From Bacteroidota bacterium (lineage in GTDB: Bacteria; Bacteroidota; Bacteroidia; Chitinophagales; Chitinophagaceae): a stretch of DNA of 10,872 bases. Of this stretch, positions 1 to 7,441 are shown piece by piece. The translations under genes and the position numbers were made by a program. The stretch lies in NCBI GenBank assembly GCA_023386395.1, contig JAEWJV010000310.1:1-10872 (forward strand). The letters are read 5' to 3'. Positions within the stretch are counted from its first letter, which is position 1; the number at the start of each line of letters is the position of its first letter. The notes below the pieces were generated by a model. It was given only the letters and a program-made list of their open reading frames with translations. It made no database searches and was not told the origin of the DNA.

Positions 1-1
1 G

Positions 2-562
2 TTATGGTTTGCCATTTTATTGATGCCCGTTTTTATGATCTTATCTTCATTCGGTTTGATATGGCTGTTCTTTTCCAACTTCAGCCAATCGTGGTTATTA
101 TTTAAGCAGTTGTGGATTGTTAATGCATTCACTTATTTATTCATAACTATTTATTCGCTTATCATTGATAAGCAAACTGCAAAGAAGGCATGGCTGCAGG
201 GTGTGTTATTTCCGGGCATTATATCACTCACTATTATCGTGCTTTCCTGCTTTCCAACCGCCATAGATGATTTCATCCATTTTGTAAATGGTATGACACA
301 GGCCGGCCTTGGATTAACACAAAAAATTATTGTATTGTTTATGTATGCCTGGGCTTCAATATGTATGCTCTTTGCATATTGGGCTTACATCGCAGACAAA
401 AACAAAAAACCTTACTGGCTTTCACTCACTTTATTATTGATTTCCGGTTTTGGCGCATTACTCTGCACCATTACGCTGTACTCTTATATAATGGAATATA
501 AAAAAGCTGAATTAAAATGGGACAAGACTCAAAAATCGGGCAAGGTAGTTATAGCAGGTTAG
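2..562 (+). CDS. C-terminal membrane part of a probable family 2 glycosyltransferase (5'-truncated)
   Basis: The frame is open to the left window edge. A TTG at 20 and an ATG at 23 are available but are probably internal codons, because a hydrophobic segment already begins before them. About 186 residues are visible, with five likely membrane helices separated by short loops. After the last helix comes a short basic tail containing KWDKTQKSGKV. A W-D/E-K-T motif just after the last helix is typical of membrane glycosyltransferases of family 2 (polysaccharide synthases of the PgaC type), and that is the main basis for the call. The catalytic domain would lie outside the window, so no catalytic residue can be checked. 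The context fits: a small membrane protein overlaps the 3' end, and a YaiO-family outer-membrane protein gene faces it. Another multi-pass membrane protein remains possible. The gene ends in TAG. Confidence 0.6.
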   Translation, partial: LWFAILLMPVFMILSSFGLIWLFFSNFSQSWLLFKQLWIVNAFTYLFITIYSLIIDKQTAKKAWLQGVLFPGIISLTIIVLSCFPTAIDDFIHFVNGMTQAGLGLTQKIIVLFMYAWASICMLFAYWAYIADKNKKPYWLSLTLLLISGFGALLCTITLYSYIMEYKKAELKWDKTQKSGKVVIAG

Positions 563-768
563 CTGTGCCGCTTTCAGAAGAAGAAGAAAACATGCTGCGT
601 TATGCCGCTTTACATGAAGCGGAAATAAAAGCGGATAAGAGAAAGGAGAGAAAACTTTTCGTCTACCAGGTTTTATTGGTAACCGCATTAATTGCAGGAG
701 CTTTTATAAAGGAAAAATTTTATCCCAGTGGCGTAGAGTGGATCAATTGGTTGTTTAATAAGTTTTAG
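517..768 (+). CDS. Small single-pass membrane protein overlapping the glycosyltransferase end
   Basis: This frame codes for up to 83 residues and overlaps the 3' end of the upstream gene by 46 bases in another frame. Residues 20-46 are strongly charged (SEEEEN, then HEAEIKADKRKERK) and look like a cytosolic amphipathic helix. A single membrane helix follows at about residues 47-64, then a short C-terminal tail with two Trp (EWINWLF). I do not recognise a family. The position right after a putative polysaccharide synthase recalls the accessory subunit PgaD behind PgaC, but PgaD is larger with two helices and no similarity is claimed. The start is uncertain. ATG 517 gives the longest product, while GTG at 565 (just after the upstream stop at 560-562) or ATG at 592 would leave only a minimal overlap or none. 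It ends in TAG. Confidence 0.6.
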   Translation: MGQDSKIGQGSYSRLAVPLSEEEENMLRYAALHEAEIKADKRKERKLFVYQVLLVTALIAGAFIKEKFYPSGVEWINWLFNKF

Positions 769-917
769 CTGATAAGAATAAAACGCAAGCAACTTAAACC
801 CTTTAATTGTTTAATATTTTTTAAAGATATAGCTGTTCAATCCTAAGCGCTATTGAGTATAAAGCAAACGGCTCTAAGCCCTTTAAAAAACAATATAAAT
901 AACATAAATGCGGTTTC
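769..917. other. Convergent intergenic gap
   Basis: This gap separates the small membrane protein gene (+) from the YaiO-like gene (-), so both transcripts end here. The only structure I see is a weak GGCT-CTA-AGCC hairpin at 870-880 followed by CTTTAAAAAA. The stem is too short to call a terminator with confidence. Confidence 0.3.
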
Positions 918-1760
918 TTACAACTTCCTGCTTACCATTAATCCAGGCATATAAATATTAAAATCTTTGTCGCTCTTAGAATCTTTATAATGCTCATAAG
1001 TGAAGTGTAATTCAAGATTCCATTTTACGCCAACCGGCGTAGTAAATAAAGCATTTACTGTTTGTGTGTGCATTTTAGATGCAGGTATATCCGTTACATT
1101 TTCCGGTTGGAAAATATTATAGCGGTCACCTATGCCATAGTTAACCGAAAAAAACTGATCATCCTTAAAATAATACCGGTAATTAAAATTGTTTACAAAA
1201 CTCAGTTGCTTTTTTTGTTCAACCAGGTATAAGGTATAACCAAAAAAATGTTTATTAACCTGCTTGCTTACACCAACAGGAAACACAAAACTCCTGCTGT
1301 CATTTTTAGGTGCATAAACCCGGGCGCCCACCTGTAATTCCCATCCTTTTCCCGGAACAAAAAAATTGGAAAATCCGCCAATGAATGCCGGAAAGAATTT
1401 ACCATCAGAACCGGCCAGCAGAATATTAATGTAATCTTTCTTTGAAAAGTTATGATAGTATTCAGAAAACAACTGTGCACTATAATCGTGGTCGCTGAAA
1501 GCATTATTAAACTTCAAGATCAGGTGATCATTTTTTCCTTTTATGGAATAACCTGCGCCAATTTGTGTAATGTTTACTTCCTGCGGAGAATACCTTAACT
1601 GGTCAACGGATAATAGCAATTTTTGCTGGGGTCTTTCTTTAATCGTTGTATCATTAAAGACCGTAACCTGCGTTGCCGTATCAATGATGTTACAGGTATT
1701 ATTTGCAATTACTTTTGTGTAGAATAACTGGACAAGAACGAATAAGCCGATATATTTCAT
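918..1760 (-). CDS. YaiO-family outer-membrane beta-barrel protein
   Basis: The 280-residue product starts with a signal peptide (residues 1-19, cleavage probably after VIA) without a lipobox Cys. After about 35 linker residues come alternating aromatic and polar stretches ending in a barrel-like C-terminus. The order of segments matches what I know of the YaiO family: a GAGYS-like first strand, an AQLFSEYYHNF strand, a GGFSNFFVPGKGWELQVGARVY segment (broken here for length: GGFSNF, then GKGWELQVGARVY), then NYRYYFKD and FFSVNYGIGDRYN. YaiO proteins sit in the outer membrane and are found near glycosyltransferases; their precise role is not settled, with surface polysaccharide handling likely. 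It lies 26 bases after the LytTR regulator and is probably cotranscribed with it. The ATG at 1760 is chosen because it opens the signal peptide. Another outer-membrane beta-barrel family is the main alternative. Confidence 0.75.
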   Translation of the reverse strand: MKYIGLFVLVQLFYTKVIANNTCNIIDTATQVTVFNDTTIKERPQQKLLLSVDQLRYSPQEVNITQIGAGYSIKGKNDHLILKFNNAFSDHDYSAQLFSEYYHNFSKKDYINILLAGSDGKFFPAFIGGFSNFFVPGKGWELQVGARVYAPKNDSRSFVFPVGVSKQVNKHFFGYTLYLVEQKKQLSFVNNFNYRYYFKDDQFFSVNYGIGDRYNIFQPENVTDIPASKMHTQTVNALFTTPVGVKWNLELHFTYEHYKDSKSDKDFNIYMPGLMVSRKL

Positions 1761-1786
1761 GCCGTATTTGTAGTTTGATTTTTGTA

Positions 1787-2470
1787 TCAGATTATATTCA
1801 GCCTGTCCATTATTACTTTGCGGTGCGCTTTACTTATGGGTATAACGTGCTTGCCTATAAGAATGGTATTATCTTCTATATCGCTTATCTTTTTTGTGTT
1901 GATGATATAAGAGCGGTGCACTTTTACAAAAGCGTCGGAGTTTAATTTTTCCTCAATGCTTTTTAAAGTGGCAAGCGATAAAAACGTTTTTTCTGTTGTT
2001 ACGAATTTTACATAATCGCCAACGGCTTCAATAAAATTTATATCATTATCATGCAACCTTATAAGCTTGCCATCGGCCTTAATAAAAATATCGTTCGATA
2101 CACGTGCTTTTTCATGGTTAATGCGTGGTTTTATTTTTTCTATCGATTCCTTAAACCTTGGCAGTGTTATAGGCTTCTTTAAATAATCAACAACATTATA
2201 CTGAAATGCCGTAAAAGCATATTCCGTTTTTGAAGTGGTGAGAATAATATAAGGCCGGTAGGGCAACTGGTCAAGCAGGTCAAAACCTGTAACATCGGGC
2301 ATTTCTATATCAAGAAAAATAAGGTCGATCATTTCTTTAGACAGAAAATCCAGCGCTTCTTTAGCATTGAAAAACGTTCCGTGAAGTGCCAGTGAACTTT
2401 CCTGCTCCACGAGGCGGCGTAAATGAAACGAAGAAATGTGGTCGTCTTCAATAATAATGCAATCAATCAT
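1787..2470 (-). CDS. LytTR-family two-component response regulator
   Basis: The 227-residue product has a receiver domain (about 1-118) and a LytTR DNA-binding domain (about 127-225). In the receiver the acidic pocket is E8-D9-D10, the phospho-acceptor is D54 in IFLDIEMPD, the conserved Thr is at 78/79, and the Lys-Pro pair is in LKKP (97-100). The second domain carries the typical FVKVHRSYIIN signature (181-191). Such proteins bind promoter DNA as phosphorylated dimers and are normally driven by a LytS-type or histidine-kinase-domain membrane sensor. None is encoded next to this gene: upstream is about 600 bases of non-coding DNA and downstream is the YaiO-like gene. The length is normal and no key residue is missing. 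It is the first gene of a likely two-gene unit, so it probably controls the neighbouring envelope genes and perhaps itself. Confidence 0.93.
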   Translation of the reverse strand: MIDCIIIEDDHISSFHLRRLVEQESSLALHGTFFNAKEALDFLSKEMIDLIFLDIEMPDVTGFDLLDQLPYRPYIILTTSKTEYAFTAFQYNVVDYLKKPITLPRFKESIEKIKPRINHEKARVSNDIFIKADGKLIRLHDNDINFIEAVGDYVKFVTTEKTFLSLATLKSIEEKLNSDAFVKVHRSYIINTKKISDIEDNTILIGKHVIPISKAHRKVIMDRLNII

Positions 2471-3071
2471 TTTTCCTTGTATAATTTTAATATCCGGTTT
2501 TATGTTTTAGCGCATTCACGTTGCTGCCAGATGTTGCCGTTCATCTCAGCCGATTCAGAAATTATGCATTTGCATTATTACGGGCTTCTAACAGAATTTC
2601 ATTCTCTTACCTGTTATAATTTTTACAACCCGCATGCCACATAACATCTTACATGCGCTTTTTAACCGGCGTGTTTCCACCACCAGCAAACCCAACAGCC
2701 TTTATTTTTACGAAATTTACCCGCAGGAGAAGATAATTATTATTGTTCGTTGCTTTTTCAGTTTATACTTTTTATCGGGCCTGCGTGTATCAAGTCTTTC
2801 ACAATCGGACTTCGTACAAAAATATATAAAAAAGGTATTGTTGAAAATAAGTTACAAACTTACCTGTAATTTTTTGTAATAAATATTGATGGAAGTCAAT
2901 AGGCGGCCTGACAAAGAATAGGGTTTTCGCTCTTCCGGTATATTTTAAATAAAGCCCTGATATTATTTCCAGGTCAAGAAATTTGGGGAAAGCAGGTAAT
3001 TTTTATCGCAGGATTTTTGTTTTTTATTATCTTCCGCAGGTCAGCATCTATCTGAATTAATACGAATAAGT
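2471..3071. other. About 600 bases of divergent non-coding DNA
   Basis: This stretch lies between the start of the LytTR regulator (-) and the start of the antiporter (+), so it should hold both promoters. Frames here (for example + strand 2634-2879) give low-complexity, unconvincing proteins without a recognisable domain. I see two short symmetric elements: ATGCA-TT-TGCAT near 2564-2575 and TATTGA-N6-TCAATA at 2884-2901. No exact TTG-N19-23-TAnnTTTG promoter is present ahead of the antiporter. The nearest partial match is GATTTTTG at 3012-3019 with TTTG at 2982-2985, which has too wide a spacer. No tRNA or clear terminator was seen. Confidence 0.5.
2884..2901. repeat. Short inverted repeat TATTGA-N6-TCAATA
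   Basis: Perfect 6-base arms separated by 6 bases lie in the divergent gap, about 170 bases ahead of the antiporter start. The symmetry is suggestive of a dimeric regulator site, but arms of this length arise often by chance in AT-rich DNA. Confidence 0.25.
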
Positions 3072-5354
3072 ATGGGCCATTTACCAAAATTGATAGAAGA
3101 CTTAGCACTTATTCTTGTAACAGGTGCTATTACCACTTTAATTTTTAAGAAGATAAAACAGCCCCTGGTGCTGGGCTACATTATTGCGGGGCTTTTAGTA
3201 GGGCCGCATCTTTCTATTACGCCCACCGTTGCCGACAAGGAAAACATTGAAACACTGGCAGAGATTGGTGTGATCTTTCTTTTGTTCAGCCTGGGCCTTG
3301 AATTCAGTTTTAAAAAACTCATACGCGTTGGCGGTGCTTCAACCATTACCGCATTTACAGAAATTATTTTCATTGTAACTGCCGGTTATTTAGCCGGCAA
3401 ATGGATGGGATGGTCGAAGATGGACAGCGTTTTTTTAGGCGGCATGCTCGCAAGCTCATCTACCACCATTATTATTCGTGCTTTTGAGGAAATGGGTGTG
3501 AAAACAAAGCGCTATGCCAACGTGGTGTTTGGCGTGCTGGTGGTGGAAGATATCGTGGTGATATTATTGATGGTGTTGCTTTCAACCATGTCGGTAAGCC
3601 AGCAATTTGAAGGCGGCGAACTTTTACAGACTGTTTTAAAACTGCTGTTCTTCCTGGCTTTATGGTTTATTATGGGCATATTCCTGCTACCCACTTTATT
3701 AAAGAAAGCAAAGAATTTAATTAATGATGAAACCCTGCTTATCCTTTCCATAGGCCTGTGTTTGGGCATGGTAATACTGGCAACAAAAGTTGGTTTTTCT
3801 GCCGAGCTTGGCGCATTCATAATGGGTTCCATATTTGCGGAAACCACTTCAGCCGAAAAAGTGGAGCACATTATCAAACCTGTGAAAGATCTCTTTGGCG
3901 CCGTGTTTTTTATATCCGTCGGCATGATGATAGACCCTGCCGCCATGATAGAATATAAGTGGCCGGTATTGATTGTTACCCTGCTTACTGTTTTTGGCAA
4001 GCTGTTCAGCACAACATTGGGTGCCATTCTTTCCGGCCAGACGCTCAAGCAATCGGTACAGGTGGGCATGAGCATGGCTCAGATAGGGGAGTTTGCCTTT
4101 ATTGTGGCCACACTCGGACTTAATCTCGGTGTCATCAGTAATTTCCTGTTTCCCGTGGCGGTCGGTGCGTCAGCCATAACCACATTTACAACGCCTTATC
4201 TTATTAAATATTCAGAACCTTTTTACAATTTTTTACTACGCATATTGCCGCAAAGATTTGTAACAGCGATTGAAAATTATTCTTCCGGCGCTCAAAAAAT
4301 CCAGGCTGAAAGCACCTGGAAAAAGGTGCTTGGCTCATATATAAAAATAGTGTTTATAAACGCCTTTATATTGCTGGCGCTGAGCCTGCTGGCATTTAAT
4401 GTGCTTGTTCCTTTTTTAAATAAAAACATACAAGGGGATACATGGCCCGGCATAGTTTGTCTTGTTGCTTTGCTTGGCCTGGGCGCTCCCTTTTTGCTGG
4501 CGCTAATGACGAGGAAGCCCGACAGCATGGCTTACAGGGAGCTTTGGCTTGATGAAAAATACAGTAAAGGCCCGCTGTTAATAATTGAGGTTGTAAGAAT
4601 AATCATCGGTATTGCACTCATAGGTTTTTGGGTTGACAAATCAATATCGGCAAAAGCATCCGTATTGCTACTGGTGCCGTTGGCCATTGCTTTCTTATAT
4701 CTTTTCTCCAAAAGAATACAACGGTTTTACCAGCGTATAGAAGGCAGTTTTTTAACTAACCTGAATGCAAGGGAAACAGCCGCATTAAAAAACAACGCAC
4801 CGGAAGAAATGCTTAAAAAAACTGCCAGTCTCCGGTCCCAGTTATTGCCCTGGTCTGCGGGAATAATTGATATGGAGGTAAACCCAAATGCTGATTACAT
4901 CGGCAAAACTTTGCTGGAGCTTGGGTGGCGTGAAAAATATGGGATCAATCTGGCCTACATAAAACGGGGAAAGAAACTTATTCATGCACCCGGCCGTTAC
5001 AATAAGCTGCTTCCATACGATCATGCCGGTATTATTGCCACAGATGAGCAGATGCCGTTATTTAAACCAGTATTTGAGAATGCCGATGTAACCGAATCGG
5101 AAAACTCGGAGATAGCCAATATCGTCCTGCAAAAAATTGTGGTGGATGAATACAACCGGCTTAAAGGGCTTAGCATACGGGAATCCGGTATCCGGGAAAA
5201 AACTTCCGGCCTTGTAATAGGAATTGAGAGAGGCAATGAACGCATACTCAACCCCGATTCTTCCACTGTATTTGAATGGGATGATGTGGTATGGCTTGTG
5301 GTTGACAGGAATAAATTCAGAAGCTGGCAGGAAAGTTTGGAAAAACCTGTATAA
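3072..5354 (+). CDS. CPA2-family monovalent cation:proton antiporter with two RCK_C-type domains
   Basis: The 760-residue product has a Na+/H+-exchanger core of about 12 helices (1-390), four more predicted helices (about 420-550), a cytosolic linker and a soluble C-terminus. Core hallmarks are LGYIIAGLLVGPH (34-46), the helix with ASSSTTIII (127-135), VVED (157-160) at the ion-binding helix, SAELGAFIMGSIFAE (243-257) and the MAQIGEFAFI helix (335-344). The ion-site pair is Glu159-Asp160 rather than the Asp-Asp of electrogenic members such as NapA, which hints at K+/H+ or electroneutral exchange. That is inference. The soluble part (about 597-660 and 682-755) looks like two tandem RCK_C (TrkA_C) ligand-binding domains without an NAD-binding RCK_N domain between them. 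It probably exchanges K+ or Na+ for H+ across the inner membrane in pH or osmotic homeostasis. It is transcribed alone and the ATG at 3072 opens the first helix. Confidence 0.93.
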   Translation: MGHLPKLIEDLALILVTGAITTLIFKKIKQPLVLGYIIAGLLVGPHLSITPTVADKENIETLAEIGVIFLLFSLGLEFSFKKLIRVGGASTITAFTEIIFIVTAGYLAGKWMGWSKMDSVFLGGMLASSSTTIIIRAFEEMGVKTKRYANVVFGVLVVEDIVVILLMVLLSTMSVSQQFEGGELLQTVLKLLFFLALWFIMGIFLLPTLLKKAKNLINDETLLILSIGLCLGMVILATKVGFSAELGAFIMGSIFAETTSAEKVEHIIKPVKDLFGAVFFISVGMMIDPAAMIEYKWPVLIVTLLTVFGKLFSTTLGAILSGQTLKQSVQVGMSMAQIGEFAFIVATLGLNLGVISNFLFPVAVGASAITTFTTPYLIKYSEPFYNFLLRILPQRFVTAIENYSSGAQKIQAESTWKKVLGSYIKIVFINAFILLALSLLAFNVLVPFLNKNIQGDTWPGIVCLVALLGLGAPFLLALMTRKPDSMAYRELWLDEKYSKGPLLIIEVVRIIIGIALIGFWVDKSISAKASVLLLVPLAIAFLYLFSKRIQRFYQRIEGSFLTNLNARETAALKNNAPEEMLKKTASLRSQLLPWSAGIIDMEVNPNADYIGKTLLELGWREKYGINLAYIKRGKKLIHAPGRYNKLLPYDHAGIIATDEQMPLFKPVFENADVTESENSEIANIVLQKIVVDEYNRLKGLSIRESGIREKTSGLVIGIERGNERILNPDSSTVFEWDDVVWLVVDRNKFRSWQESLEKPV

Positions 5355-5574
5355 TTCAATCATACTATCAGGCCGGCTAAGTTCTTAAAGGTCTGTTACT
5401 CCGGATTACATATAATTATTTCGTAAATCGTTAATCGCCAGCCGCCACTTTACGGGAACTTTGCAAAAAAGGCAAATAAGTGCTTTCATGGCAGCAAGCA
5501 ATTCTGCATGAAATGTAAAATTGCCGGCACTGAATTTTTATATAACTAACTTTGCACCCATTTTTTTAAGAGAT
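5355..5574 (+). promoter_or_regulatory. korA upstream region with an imperfect inverted repeat
   Basis: This 220-base gap lies between the antiporter stop and the probable korA start. An imperfect inverted repeat sits at 5484-5513, with left arm TTTCATGGCAG and right arm CTGCATGAAA (one bulged G) around a 9-base centre. It ends seven bases before the -33 element of the predicted promoter, where an upstream operator could sit. A second -7-like sequence, GAACTTTG at about 5456-5463, has one mismatch; if it is used, the repeat would be a 5'-UTR hairpin instead. No convincing terminator for the antiporter gene is seen. Confidence 0.35.
5521..5554 (+). promoter_or_regulatory. Predicted Bacteroidota-type promoter of korA
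   Basis: TTG at 5521-5523 (-33 element) and an exact TAACTTTG at 5547-5554 (TAnnTTTG, -7 element) are separated by 23 bases, the long end of the accepted range for the primary sigma factor of this phylum. Transcription would begin near 5560, only about 15 bases before the ATG at 5575. This supports 5575, not 5641, as the ancestral translation start. Confidence 0.6.
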
Positions 5575-5640
5575 ATGGAAAAACAAGATGTTTTGCTGAG
5601 TGACGTAGTGATTTAGTTTGCAGGCGACAGTGGCGATGGC
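5575..5640 (+). pseudogene. korA: 5' end of korA interrupted by an in-frame TAG at codon 14
   Basis: From the ATG at 5575 the frame reads MEKQDVLLSDVVI, then TAG at 5614-5616, then FAGDSGDG, and it continues in frame into the long open frame from 5641 (66 bases, exactly 22 codons). The sequence on both sides of the stop is the conserved N-terminus of KorA-type proteins, where a Lys or Arg normally stands between VVI and FAGDSGDGMQLTG. A single AAG-to-TAG change would produce what is seen. No other base change or frameshift is needed to restore the frame. The cause may be a real nonsense mutation or a sequencing error. Programmed readthrough is less likely. Confidence 0.75.
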
Positions 5641-7422
5641 ATGCAGCTTACCGGAACCCAGTTTACCAATAATACAGCCCTTCTTGGTCTCGACCTGGCC
5701 ACCTTCCCTGATTTTCCCGCCGAAATACGTGCGCCGCAAGGCACTTTGCCGGGTGTGAGCGGCTTCCAGCTGCATTTTTCTTCCGATCGTGTTTTCACGC
5801 CAGGTGACGTTTGCGATGTGCTGGTGGCGATGAATGCTGCTGCGCTGAAAGCAAACCTGGCTTTTTTGAAAAAAGGTGGAAGAATAATTGCAAATATTGA
5901 TGGCTTCGACGCCAAAAACCTGCGCCTTGCTAATTATATTGATGGCATTAACCCGCTGGAAAATGGCAGCCTTGACAGTTACGATGTAATTAAAATAGAT
6001 GTTACCAAGCTTACCCGCGAAACGCTGAAAGATTTTCCGGAACTTGGTATGAAGGAAAAAGACCGCGCCAAAAACATGTTTGTGCTGGGCTTTTTATACT
6101 GGATGTATAACCGCAGCCTCGATAGCACCATCAACTATCTCGAAGAAAAGTTTGGAAAGAAGGAAAACATTCTTGCCAGCAATATAAAAGTGCTGCAGGC
6201 CGGTTACAATTATGGCGATACCACCGAAACCTTTACAACGCGTTACAAGGTGGAAAAGGCCAGAATGCCTGCCGGCACCTATCGCAGCATTATGGGTAAC
6301 CAGGCATTAGCGTATGGTTTGATTGCCGCCAGCGAAAAGAGCGGGCTGCCTTTGTTTTTGGGAAGCTATCCTATTACGCCGGCATCAGACATTCTGCATG
6401 AATTAAGCCGCCATAAAGCATTTGGCATAAGAACATTCCAGGCTGAAGATGAAATTGCAGCCATTACATCAGCCATTGGCGCCAGCTATGGCGGCAGCCT
6501 TGGTGTAACCACAACATCCGGCCCGGGCATGGCTTTAAAAGCCGAGGCAATGGGTTTGGCGGTAATGCTTGAAATTCCGCTGTTGATAATTGATGTGCAG
6601 CGTGGCGGCCCTTCAACCGGGCTTCCCACCAAAACAGAGCAAAGCGATTTACTGCAGGCTTATTATGGCAGGAACGGTGAATGTCCCATGCCGGTGATTG
6701 CCGCCAAAACGCCAAGCGATTGTTTTAGCGCTGTTTTTGAAGCAGTAAGAATTTCGCTCCAGCACATGACACCGGTTATATTTTTAAGCGATGGCTATAT
6801 CGCTAACGGCGCAGAACCCTGGCGTTTTCCAAAAAGTGAAGACCTGCAGCCGATACATGTGAAATTCAAGACAGACCTGGAAGAAGACGAGCATAAATTT
6901 CTTCCCTATAAGCGGGATGAAAAACTTGTCCGCCCCTGGGCCATACCAGGTACGCCGGGCCTGGAGCATCGCATTGGCGGCATTGAAAAACAAAATATTA
7001 CCGGCAACGTGAGCTATGATCCGGAAAACCACCAGCTGATGGTAAACATCCGCGAGAAGAAAGTGGAAAATATTGCTGATTATATTCCTTTGCAAACTTT
7101 AGACAGCGGCCCTGAAAAAGGTAAGGTACTGGTTTTGGGTTGGGGCAGTACTTATGGCGCTATTGAAAGTGCGGCAAGACAGTTACAAGCAGAAGGGCAT
7201 GCGGTAAGCCATGCACATTTACGTTATCTGCGGCCATTTCCAAGAAACCTTGGAGAAATATTAAGCAATTTTGAAACAATATTAATTCCTGAAATTAATA
7301 ACGGTCAATTGATAAAGATTATCCGTGATAAATTTTTAATTGACGCGAAAGCCTATAATAAAGTAATGGGCGTTCCTATTGCAAAAGGCGAGCTAACAGA
7401 AGAAATAAGAAAGTATTTGTAG
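5641..7422 (+). CDS. korA: 2-oxoglutarate (2-oxoacid):ferredoxin oxidoreductase alpha subunit (fused gamma-alpha), N-terminus cut off by a stop
   Basis: With its partner KorB this subunit oxidatively decarboxylates a 2-oxoacid, usually 2-oxoglutarate, to the acyl-CoA using TPP and ferredoxin. The intact frame gives 593 residues; from the natural start at 5575 it would be 615, the usual family size. Order (numbered from 5641): gamma-type domain (about 1-190) with TFPDFPAEIRAPQGTLPGVSG (key residues 21-41), then the pyrimidine-binding domain (about 215-430) with YPITPASD (243-250), AEDE (268-271), TTTSGPG (290-296) and RGGPSTGLPT (321-330), then a transketolase-C-like domain (about 490-590). 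Starting at 5641 removes the first beta strand and the GDSGDG glycine-rich loop, so the product is probably impaired unless the TAG is read through or is an error. korB usually neighbours korA, but here a terminator follows. The substrate could be another 2-oxoacid. Confidence 0.88.
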   Translation: MQLTGTQFTNNTALLGLDLATFPDFPAEIRAPQGTLPGVSGFQLHFSSDRVFTPGDVCDVLVAMNAAALKANLAFLKKGGRIIANIDGFDAKNLRLANYIDGINPLENGSLDSYDVIKIDVTKLTRETLKDFPELGMKEKDRAKNMFVLGFLYWMYNRSLDSTINYLEEKFGKKENILASNIKVLQAGYNYGDTTETFTTRYKVEKARMPAGTYRSIMGNQALAYGLIAASEKSGLPLFLGSYPITPASDILHELSRHKAFGIRTFQAEDEIAAITSAIGASYGGSLGVTTTSGPGMALKAEAMGLAVMLEIPLLIIDVQRGGPSTGLPTKTEQSDLLQAYYGRNGECPMPVIAAKTPSDCFSAVFEAVRISLQHMTPVIFLSDGYIANGAEPWRFPKSEDLQPIHVKFKTDLEEDEHKFLPYKRDEKLVRPWAIPGTPGLEHRIGGIEKQNITGNVSYDPENHQLMVNIREKKVENIADYIPLQTLDSGPEKGKVLVLGWGSTYGAIESAARQLQAEGHAVSHAHLRYLRPFPRNLGEILSNFETILIPEINNGQLIKIIRDKFLIDAKAYNKVMGVPIAKGELTEEIRKYL

Positions 7423-7441
7423 CAACTGTGAAGTGTTTAAT

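Noticed and set aside
2817..2824. CAAAAATA (TATTTTTG on the - strand) as a promoter for the LytTR gene
   Set aside because: It lies about 350 bases from the start codon, and the nearest TTG partner would need a 30-base spacer.
2634..2879. An 81-codon + strand open frame in the long divergent gap
   Set aside because: It has low-complexity composition, no recognisable domain, no promoter, and AT-rich sequence that readily gives chance frames.
3512..4075. A 187-codon - strand open frame inside the antiporter gene
   Set aside because: It is the antisense shadow of a clearly coding + strand gene with conserved transporter motifs; its Ser/Thr/Asn-rich composition is typical of such shadows.
5614..5616. 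TAG read as pyrrolysine or as a generally reassigned codon
   Set aside because: TAG ends several other genes here (560-562, 766-768, korA itself at 7420-7422, and the DUF1080 gene at 7498-7500), and the family has no known pyrrolysine at this place. No recoding structure was recognised.
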